Shown here piece after piece: positions 36,184 to 43,677 of a stretch of DNA of 64,000 nucleotides. The translations under genes were made by a program, and so were the position numbers. The notes under the pieces are model-generated. The model saw only the letters and a list, made by a program, of their open reading frames with translations, was not told where the DNA came from and did not search any database. This DNA comes from Paraburkholderia flagellata (GTDB lineage: Bacteria; Pseudomonadota; Gammaproteobacteria; Burkholderiales; Burkholderiaceae), in assembly GCF_021390645.1 (NCBI RefSeq), contig NZ_JAJEJT010000002.1, positions 496,001 to 560,000 of the forward strand, in the 5' to 3' direction. Numbering within the stretch: the first letter of the stretch is position 1; every line of letters starts with the position of its first letter.

Positions 36184-36794
36184 TCTTCCTCCTGCTGTGT
36201 GGGCCATGCAATCAACACTGCGGTATCAGCGGTAAGAGACCCTTGGGGGCTAAGGAGTGAACCGTACAGTTCATCATGATTTTTGAGAAGCCGAAGAAGT
36301 CGCAACCTTACGGCTTCTTCAATTGCGCTCTCGCTTACGAGTGATTTCAGTTTGCTGTAAAGGTCAAAATACGCCTTTGAACGATAGATGTTCTGCAATT
36401 CTGTTTTCGAAATTCTATCCGCCAATTCGGATTGGTGCTCTTCACGTCGTTTGACGCGAGCGTCAACTGACCTGCCTTTGGTCGTATCTTCGACTAAATT
36501 TCTGAGCTGCACCCGCATTGCGTCTAGGTATGCGAAGCCGTCTCCGCCTGCTTCTTTCTCTGTCGAATAAAGTTCGCGAGAAAGTGATTTAAACGTGTTC
36601 AAAGATATTGGGTAAATTTCTGTTTTTGATATTTGCAGCGAGCAAAATGTACGTTGGCTTATCAAGGATTTCGCGACGGATGCATTGATTTTATGTGGAG
36701 AGGCTATTGCAGTTTTAAGAAAGGAAAACCGCGCCTTAACGTTCTCCATATTTCTTGCCTTTTTTTGATATGCGCCTTGTCTATTCATTGTCAC
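36180..36794 (-). CDS. Small accessory protein of the recombinase module (GmtX-like position)
   Basis: 204-aa hydrophilic, largely helical protein rich in Lys, Arg and Glu (for example MENVKARFSFLKTAIASPHK, DARVKRREEHQSELADRISK), with no catalytic motif that I recognise. It lies between two recombinase genes and overlaps both: GTGA with the upstream 735-aa gene (GTG start at 36794, or ATG at 36788) and ATGA with the downstream 497-aa gene. That position and size match the small DNA-binding-like partner of trio modules (GmtX, or TnpC in Tn554-type elements). Function inferred from context only. Confidence 0.7.
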   Translation of the reverse strand: MTMNRQGAYQKKARNMENVKARFSFLKTAIASPHKINASVAKSLISQRTFCSLQISKTEIYPISLNTFKSLSRELYSTEKEAGGDGFAYLDAMRVQLRNLVEDTTKGRSVDARVKRREEHQSELADRISKTELQNIYRSKAYFDLYSKLKSLVSESAIEEAVRLRLLRLLKNHDELYGSLLSPQGSLTADTAVLIAWPTQQEEE

Positions 36795-38998
36795 TTCTCC
36801 CGTAGCACAAATGACACATTGATGCCAACAACCTGTTTGCTTCTACCTCGAGCGTAAACGGAATGCGGCTCTAAGATAAAGCCTTCCGTTTGCCGTAGAG
36901 CTAAGACGTAACCTGTCCATTCCGATTCTGGAACAAATGACAGCGATTGCACACTGAAATGCTGAAGAACCTTTTCGTATAATGCGTGGATGCCAGGTTC
37001 ACTTCCTGTACGCGAGGTAGCCGTCGATTCCAAAACTCTCAATCTGTCTATTGCGTATCCAGCTTCCAGTTTCGGCAGTTCTTCGCCTGGGAACTCTTTT
37101 TCAATGTAGGCATAGATATGGGCGGCATCGGCGTGGCCCGCAATCCACCGTGCGGCATCCAGTACGTCAAACTTTCCCGACCAAAAGAGCAGAAGCAGGA
37201 ACCACTTTCGCATTTCATGAATGCGCAAATACCAGCGCCGCCCTAGGTGGTCGGGTGCCAAAGCGACATAATCACAAAAAATATCAATATGTTCGTTCAA
37301 AAGCCCATTATCTGCCGTTAGTGCACCCAATCCACGCTGTTGGGGAAGATAGAATAGATTGCTGCTGATTTTTTGAGTGTCTCTGTATGTGTCGACGAGG
37401 CCTTGACCAAGTTTTTGGAGCAATTGGATTGCTTTCGCGGCTATTACAGGGATTGGTCGAGTGGTTTCCTGATAGGCTTCTCCCGAATTACTCTTTCCAA
37501 GAGTAAACCTAAGGTTATAACCGTCGCTTCCAAGACGTAAGCAGTCTCGCTTCAGATGCGTGAGTTCGCTCTCCCGTGATGGCTTCAGTATTGCCATGCA
37601 TACGATGCAAGCTCCAATCAACACTCTAAGTGCTTCATCGAGGGTCGGTTGGCTTCTCAGCAATTCAAAATTGACTTCGTGCCTCAGAAATTTACTAATG
37701 CCGAGAATCTCTCCGATAGATATTCTCTTGTTGCCGATTACGCACGTATAGTTGCTTGAAAACTGGCCGCAGCACAAACGGGACAAATAGTCCTGACAGG
37801 CTCCACTCCTGGCAGATTCCGGCGCGCAAGCAATGATGGCAAGATAGAAGTCTACCAGCGCCTCACCGTATAGATGTACAAACCGCATGGCATGGTTGAA
37901 ATAAGCTAGACCAGTATTGATAGGTATGAATGGAGTATGTCCCGATTGTCGTGTGAGTGCGAGCGCCTGCGTATGGGCTCGTCGCACGGAAATTGAAGCT
38001 GGTTCTGGTAAATAGTTGGGTATGTGCCGGTGCGCCGAGAGAAGCGTTGTCGTAGCGGTAGTAATCCAGGCCAACGTTTTCTCGGCGGCACCCGCGTTGA
38101 CCACGTCATGTAATGTTTTCGTCTTGTGGTCAGGAAGTTCGGTAAGTTGGTGTATGTTGACCAAGAGGCCTCCGACCTGAAGGTCAGGTTCAAACTGTCG
38201 GCAAAAGGCATTCAGTTTCGAGTTGACTTTCATGGAGTCAACTGATTCGTATATCTCATCAGCAAGACGTTCACGACGGAGAAAGGCTTTGCCAGTGTTT
38301 TCTCCGGCTTCGACCACTCCATAGTAGGAATTTTTGACGAGCCACCTCATTATTTGCGCTCTGACTTTTTGGGGGACTGCGTAGACGCGTTTAAGCAGTT
38401 GTTGTGGGCATGGTTCGCCGAAGGTATGTCTGTAGAATCTTGACAAGAGCCTCTGCGGAATCTGTTGAGCCGCGGTCCACCCTCCTTCGGCATGCAATCG
38501 CATTAGAGAGTCAATCGCAAACTGGTCTAACAACTTGAACCCGTATTTCTCCGGGTGAAACTGCGATGCGTGCAAAACAACCCAGCGCGTAAGCTGAAGA
38601 AGAACCAATACATGGGACTTCCACGCCCCTGGAGCAGTAATATCGCCTATGTGATTTGAGCGGAGAAGAAATGCTATGCGTCGATTAAGGTCAAGTAGAT
38701 TTTTATATTTCTTGTCGGTAAGGAAACTCCCATCTGGTAGACGCATTGCCCAGTTAACGTTAATGGTATGTCGCCATGTGCCATCTATCAGTTCTTGCCG
38801 ATTTCGGTTCGTGGTAATCCATTCTGGATCCTCGAAGGCTGATAGTAGCCACGGAGCTTTGAAATCACCGTCGTATGGCCGAGCCAGTTGCTTGGCGGCG
38901 TCGATTACCAAAAGCGCAATTTGATGTTCAGTTTCGTTAAGGCGCGGGGATACAACTGGGGATGGTATTTCATCGATTAATTGTGAAAGATTTTGCAT
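36791..38998 (-). CDS. Large integrase-like tyrosine recombinase (GmtZ-like)
   Basis: 735-aa protein. The N-terminal 450 residues are unlike known catalytic domains. The C-terminal part keeps all elements of a tyrosine recombinase: Arg475 in LKPSRESELTHLKRD, His594 and Arg597 in RIHEMRKW, Gly621-His622 in WIAGHADA, and Tyr629 or Tyr631 in IYAYIEKEF. The length is about twice that of a phage integrase and agrees with the large integrase of trio modules. It is followed by the overlapping 204-aa gene and preceded by the 699-aa gene 9 bp away, so all four form one transcript. Confidence 0.8.
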   Translation of the reverse strand: MQNLSQLIDEIPSPVVSPRLNETEHQIALLVIDAAKQLARPYDGDFKAPWLLSAFEDPEWITTNRNRQELIDGTWRHTINVNWAMRLPDGSFLTDKKYKNLLDLNRRIAFLLRSNHIGDITAPGAWKSHVLVLLQLTRWVVLHASQFHPEKYGFKLLDQFAIDSLMRLHAEGGWTAAQQIPQRLLSRFYRHTFGEPCPQQLLKRVYAVPQKVRAQIMRWLVKNSYYGVVEAGENTGKAFLRRERLADEIYESVDSMKVNSKLNAFCRQFEPDLQVGGLLVNIHQLTELPDHKTKTLHDVVNAGAAEKTLAWITTATTTLLSAHRHIPNYLPEPASISVRRAHTQALALTRQSGHTPFIPINTGLAYFNHAMRFVHLYGEALVDFYLAIIACAPESARSGACQDYLSRLCCGQFSSNYTCVIGNKRISIGEILGISKFLRHEVNFELLRSQPTLDEALRVLIGACIVCMAILKPSRESELTHLKRDCLRLGSDGYNLRFTLGKSNSGEAYQETTRPIPVIAAKAIQLLQKLGQGLVDTYRDTQKISSNLFYLPQQRGLGALTADNGLLNEHIDIFCDYVALAPDHLGRRWYLRIHEMRKWFLLLLFWSGKFDVLDAARWIAGHADAAHIYAYIEKEFPGEELPKLEAGYAIDRLRVLESTATSRTGSEPGIHALYEKVLQHFSVQSLSFVPESEWTGYVLALRQTEGFILEPHSVYARGRSKQVVGINVSFVLREK

Positions 38999-39007
38999 TT
39001 TAGATAT

Positions 39008-41107
39008 CTACCAGTTTGAGTGAATTGATAGCTTTTCGAGCTTTTTTAATAAATGCGGAAGCTCGACCGTGGCGCGTTGATGCAATAGCCTTAGACGAGG
39101 TAAATCAAGTAGTTCAGATAAATCAGATGCGGTGCTTTCGTTCTCGCAAGCATGACGAATCAAGTATGTTAAATCTACAAATTGGGCGGCAGACAAGCTC
39201 GTTTGCGCATCGACCCGGGACAGTTCATCGAGACTAAACTTCTCGACCGCAAAGTCGCTGAATGCGTACAAATATGCCAAGCTTGTCGTCGATAGCTGAA
39301 TATTCAGAATGCCATCACTAAGAATGGCGTTCTCGGGATTTTCTGGTGGCTTCTTTTGATGTAGACGGGTCTGCACCTCTTTCGCCAAAGGACTTGAGTC
39401 TCCGGGGTATTCGATAATCAATTGCGTAATGAAGTGTTGCAAATCCAAAGCCGAACTGAAGTCGGTTAATTCAAGCAGATATCCTTCATCATGCGCGGCT
39501 AGAATAATCAATGTGTTCTGAAAGCGACGGATAATTCGCGTGTTCCATGCGTGCAAAAGCGGTGCCGGTAGATAGTGCTCGAGGACAACCCGCTTGCTAT
39601 TTCCGAGTCGTCTGCTCATTTCTGTAAGGGATCCTGTTTCAAACCATCGAAGGACGCCCATCGTGCTTCTAATTCGGCGATAGTCAAGCGTTCCGGTGGT
39701 CAGGCCATGTTCGGGTAATGTGGGGTACAAGCGACTAAGGCTGACAACGTCCGAAGTGGCGTGTAAATGCTTAGCAGTCGGGTCCAATGGACCTATACGA
39801 CCACCTAACTTGGCGCCAAGGAAGAGGTACCTCCATGCTTTGTCACCAGCCTTCTTGAGCACGTTTCTTAATGGAGTTGTCAACTCAATAATATTTTTTA
39901 TCAACTGATGCGCGATAGATGTCAGTACGACCTTTTTTCGCGTTCCTGCACGCGGCTTGTCGACGCTGAAGATTGAAGATTTATTATTGTCGGTAATGAG
40001 TAGGTAAGATTTACCCTTCGAATTTAATAGTCTTGCATTTTGAATTGACTCGGAGGTGAATTCTGGGTGCTCAATTGTTAAAAGACAGCATGCAGCCGCA
40101 GCATCTTTTGATGATAGAATTCCTAGGAATCGAAAATATTTTTCAGGCTTTGTAAGTTGATCAAATGCAGATTTTGGCATTGCCGTTGTATTGTCGAATA
40201 TCGCGTAGCCGACTGCATCAATGATTCCGTTACGAAAAAACGTTTTCGAATGGGTTTTATTTGATATGCATTCTCGGTCTTGTCCATTTAACAAGAAATG
40301 CCTGCCGAACGCCAACGCCCAAAGGTGTCCTTGCGGGCGAATGCTGCTGGTCAACAACGTGGCGCGCTTACGCCCTCCCTGCACTGTGTATTGATTCGAT
40401 TCGATAACGTCGTTAATCATGGCGGAACTGATTTGCTTTGCGAAGTGATCTCCAATTGCCTTGTCGTGTAAAAGAGCTTCCCAGTGCGCTGAGCAGACGC
40501 TTTTTAGGAGATTTATTTTTTCCAGGCAGGATTTTTGAATGCTATCGAGATAGTCTGCGCTCGGCGCGGAGAAGTCCACGTTAACCAGGATTTTTTGAGG
40601 TGATTCGGAGGGGGGCGTGGCGATCTCTCCAGTCTCTCCCAATAATCGTTGATTGGTCATTTCCTGGTGAGCTTTTTTTTGACCGATTTTCGGAATCAGG
40701 ACGTCAATAGGAATTAAGTCTTCCTCCTTCCAAAAATCAAAAATGCCTTTAATGGACATTGTCCAAGTTTTTATTCTGTTGGTTGCGGACATCGCTCCAT
40801 GTTCGCCGATCAAATAATATTGAAAAAAATGAAGTATAAATATTTGCCATTCATCTGAGGTTGATGGGTATTTCGATAAAGTATGACGAAAATAGGCGAA
40901 TAGGGGGGGCAGAAACTTGGACAAAGAGTTGCGTTTCGTCACAAAGCTTTTTCCGCTTAACTGCAAGGTTAAAGCGATGCAGATAAGGTGTAACTCGGTT
41001 TTTGTTAGCTTTGTATTTGCAAACGAAAATGTCATCTTTGTCGGTGTTTCCTTTTTATCATTGTCAAATAGGAAAATGATTGCTGTCCGTGATATTTCAT
41101 AGCGCAT
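39008..41107 (-). CDS. Degenerate large integrase-like protein
   Basis: 699-aa protein, first gene of the four-gene module. Near residues 475-515 it has a tyrosine-recombinase-like tail: LDYRRIRSTMGVLRWFETGS (Arg480 as box II), SRRLGNSKRVVLEHYLP (LGN in place of LGH, Tyr512 as nucleophile candidate). The box I arginine is not seen; the matching segment reads IEHPEFTSESIQNARLL. It may therefore be an architectural or regulatory subunit. About 185 residues follow the tyrosine, unusual for this family. Start taken at ATG 41107, where AT-rich coding sequence begins; the upstream open frame is GC-rich and probably not coding. Confidence 0.65.
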   Translation of the reverse strand: MRYEISRTAIIFLFDNDKKETPTKMTFSFANTKLTKTELHLICIALTLQLSGKSFVTKRNSLSKFLPPLFAYFRHTLSKYPSTSDEWQIFILHFFQYYLIGEHGAMSATNRIKTWTMSIKGIFDFWKEEDLIPIDVLIPKIGQKKAHQEMTNQRLLGETGEIATPPSESPQKILVNVDFSAPSADYLDSIQKSCLEKINLLKSVCSAHWEALLHDKAIGDHFAKQISSAMINDVIESNQYTVQGGRKRATLLTSSIRPQGHLWALAFGRHFLLNGQDRECISNKTHSKTFFRNGIIDAVGYAIFDNTTAMPKSAFDQLTKPEKYFRFLGILSSKDAAAACCLLTIEHPEFTSESIQNARLLNSKGKSYLLITDNNKSSIFSVDKPRAGTRKKVVLTSIAHQLIKNIIELTTPLRNVLKKAGDKAWRYLFLGAKLGGRIGPLDPTAKHLHATSDVVSLSRLYPTLPEHGLTTGTLDYRRIRSTMGVLRWFETGSLTEMSRRLGNSKRVVLEHYLPAPLLHAWNTRIIRRFQNTLIILAAHDEGYLLELTDFSSALDLQHFITQLIIEYPGDSSPLAKEVQTRLHQKKPPENPENAILSDGILNIQLSTTSLAYLYAFSDFAVEKFSLDELSRVDAQTSLSAAQFVDLTYLIRHACENESTASDLSELLDLPRLRLLHQRATVELPHLLKKLEKLSIHSNW

Positions 41108-42189
41108 TTTAATTGGCACTCCGCCGTGTAGATTCCCGTTGGCACACAATTGAGAGCAAAGCCATATCTGCGCAGCACATTGGTCGCGGCCGGGCGGAAC
41201 GCTCGGAGCCATGAGGGGCGGCGCCGGCTATAGCCGCTTCGTGGGCGAAGCGAACGGTTTGCACTGGATCAGTCATCTCGCCGCAAAACAGATGCAGCTG
41301 CGAAATCTCGAAGGCGCTAAGTGGTAAACCTGGAGAAGAGCTCCGCAGCGGGCAGCGGCGAAAGGGGGAGGTCGCGGCCGAGTTTGACGGTTGACAGGAT
41401 TGTCGACTCTCTGGCAGCTCAAAGTCGATGCGGCCGAGCTTGGCCCGTTCGTAGAACGTTAGCCACGCGCTCGCCATTGAGTGCAAGAGACGAGCAGCGG
41501 GCGTTGTTCTCGTCCTTGACGAGCCAGAAGTCAGCCACGGGTGGCGACCCGTTGAACTCTGGCCTTCAACTTCAAATGCTATCCACATCGCAACCTCGCC
41601 TATATACCCTCTCATAAATAGCGAGTTTGCTAGGCCTAGTGGCTTTGCGGTCGTGGTCACGTGGTTGGCATTGAGCCTGAGCTGAATCTAACAAACAAAG
41701 CGATGCAATTCAAGTTTTTTTAGCGCGAAAAAATTGTTGTGAGAATTATTATTTCTTTGTATACGTCGTATTCGTGAATATAAAAATCAAGTCTCGTCTT
41801 TATATTTAATTATTTTATGTTAGTAGTCCGATATAAATGATGTGTTGATGACGTTGCGTTGGAGGAATATCGCTATGTTTGTGGTGTTCCGGTGGCTGTC
41901 GAGACGTCGAGAGGACTGCTCTCGTTCGCCCGATTGGAGGCCGTCGTGTTGCTGATATGTTTATGTTGGATATACCAAGTATGCTAATGAGATTGGCAGC
42001 TTGTTGCGGTTCGCTTGTTTGGGTGCTATGTGAAAGGCCCTCGCAGCGGAGATCGCGGTGCGATGCTCGCCGACCGGCACGCTGCTTTCGGCGACGATCT
42101 GACGGCAAGGCGCCTTCGAGCTTCAAGGTTGTCTTGTTGCTCCCTGTTCATAGAACTCAGGAAGATTCAATATACATCGTCGAATCGAT
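41108..42189. other. Gene-poor junction between recombinase module and IS remnant
   Basis: About 1.1 kb without a gene I can support. The first 600 bp are GC-rich with several short overlapping frames of no family resemblance. Roughly 41690-41830 is markedly AT-rich, and then mixed composition leads into the IstB fragment. This patchwork looks like successive insertion and deletion. The right end of the recombinase module and the promoter of its genes should be here. Confidence 0.4.
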
Positions 42190-42407
42190 CGAAAGTCCGT
42201 CTTGGGTACTTGAGACGCGCCTGCTTGAGCAGTCGGGTGCGACGGCGATCATCGCGGCCAGCTCGTTTCGCGGTCGACCAGTAGCGACAGGCGTTCCTCG
42301 AAGCGCAGGCTCTCCACGCCGGGCTGTGTCAACTGTTCCTCCAGTCCATCAGCGAAGCCGTCGAGCTTCAGGGTGCGCAGCTGCATCAGGGTCTGTTGCA
42401 TCATCAT
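42190..42407 (-). pseudogene. istB: IstB remnant of an IS21-family element
   Basis: Starts normally at ATG 42407, 12 bp after istA (MMMQQTLMQLRTLKLDGFAD, then EERLSLLVDRE). An extra base near 42255 shifts the frame: W-R-D-D-R-R-R-T-R-L-L-K-Q-A-R-L-K-Y-P continues in the next frame. Similarity ends after KYP at about 42205, so the AAA+ ATPase domain is missing. Nonfunctional. Confidence 0.75.
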
Positions 42408-42419
42408 GGAGTGTTCTCC

Positions 42420-43442
42420 TTATTGGTAATAGCTGGGGCCGCGTACATGCGCGTGGCTGGGGCTGATCCAGTCGGCAGGCACTGTCGCAGTCGACCTGTC
42501 GCGGTTATTGATAAGGATGTCGCGTACGTGCCGGTACCGGTGTACGCCGAGTTCCAGCGCCAGCGCACAGGCCGCTTCGAGACGCTCACGCCCATAGCGA
42601 CGTGATAGCGATGGCAATCCGAGGCAGGCCCGATAGCCGTGTTCAGGATGGCGTTGCTCCTGCAGCAGCCGGGTGACGAGCGCGCCGGTTGCCGCGCCGA
42701 TCTGCTGGCCCCAGTGAACGAGCCGTTGTGGCGTCCATTCGAGATGGGCGCGGTGCGCCGCCGGCATGTGCTCGACGACGGTGGTGAAGCCGCCCACGCT
42801 GTCATCACGGGCGTGGCTGGCGACACGGCGACCACGATGCAACAGTTCGACAGCGCCCGCCGTGATGCGCGCATCGAGCTTGAGTCCGACCAGCGCGTGC
42901 GGCACGCTGTAGCGGTGTTTGTTGAGCTCGACGTGATAGTCGATGTGGATCGTCGCCGTCTTGAAGCGCGCGAGCTCATACGGCTGTGCCGGCAGCGGCT
43001 CTAGAGCAGGCGCGTCCAGTTCGGCAAATGCGCTTGCGCGACATCCGGGCAGCTTCTGGAACGGGCGCTCGTTCAGGTTCTTCAGTAGCGGACGGATCGC
43101 GTCATCGACCGACTCCACTGACGCAAACCGGTGATGACGAAGACGCGCCATGATCCAGCGTTCGACCACCTGGACCGCAACCTCTACCTTCGGCTTGTCC
43201 CTCGGGCGATAGACGCGAGCAGGCAGGAATGACGCACCGTAATGACGCGCGAAGTCCAGCACGGTATCGCCGGCACGCGGTTCATAGCGGTCGGGATCCG
43301 CAATCATCGCGCGCGGGTTATCCGGCACGATTAGTTGTGGCACTCCGCCATAGAAGGTCTGCGCGCGTGCGATGCCGCCCAGCCAGTCCTCCATCGTTTC
43401 GGCCGGCGTCGCGCACGCGAACGTGTAGCTCAAGGCGCCCAT
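42420..43442 (-). pseudogene. istA: IstA transposase remnant of an IS21-family element
   Basis: 340 codons of the C-terminal two thirds of an IS21 IstA (full length about 500 aa). Family stretches include FYGGVPQLIVPDNPRAMI, YRPRDKPKVEVAVQVVERWI, NERPFQKLPGCRASAFAELD and the DNA-binding-side HRYSVPHALVGLKLDARITA. The N-terminal helix-turn-helix and the first catalytic Asp are missing: an in-frame stop lies immediately upstream of MGALSYTF. Together with the broken istB it marks a dead insertion sequence in the accessory region. The 235 bp upstream to the nuclease gene hold no recognisable gene. Confidence 0.85.
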
Positions 43443-43677
43443 GTCTGCTTATTCGTTAGGTGGACACGATACTCCCAAGAGCTTTACCGAACCTCAAGAT
43501 GGGTTGCCCAGCCGCTTACGATCGTTTCGCTACCGATATTTTTAAAGTCCGCGGCAACGGGAAAAATCGTTGTGCGATGCACCATTTTTTTGAAGGATAC
43601 TCCGTCAAAATGGCGCGTGCGGCTCACGATGGGCCGAAGGCTGAGAAAGCAGAGAGGCACGCAGCCACTCCTTGTTT

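Larger units (their letters stand above)
34319..41830. mobile_element. Recombinase-only mobile module (GMT-like), right end uncertain
   Basis: The left end is set by the break in the MocR gene at about 34319. The module holds four leftward genes, three of them tyrosine-recombinase-like, and is visibly AT-richer than the flanks. The tightly coupled trio of a recombinase, a small protein and a large integrase is reminiscent of Gamma-Mobile-Trio modules, here with an extra fourth protein. The right end is not fixed; I place it at the end of an AT-rich stretch near 41830, but cargo may extend through the IS remnant and the nuclease gene. Confidence 0.6.

Noticed and set aside
34319..41107. RIT element (three adjacent recombinases) as the full explanation
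   Set aside because: RIT recombinases are all of ordinary integrase size and have no small 200-aa gene between them; the sizes and order here fit a GMT- or Tn554-like trio better, though not exactly.
41109..41660. 183-codon minus-strand frame upstream of the recombinase module
   Set aside because: No signature, mixed composition, and it changes character several times; more likely junction debris.
43443..43677. Short plus-strand frames between the IS remnant and the nuclease gene
   Set aside because: No family resemblance and no ribosome site; probably scar sequence.
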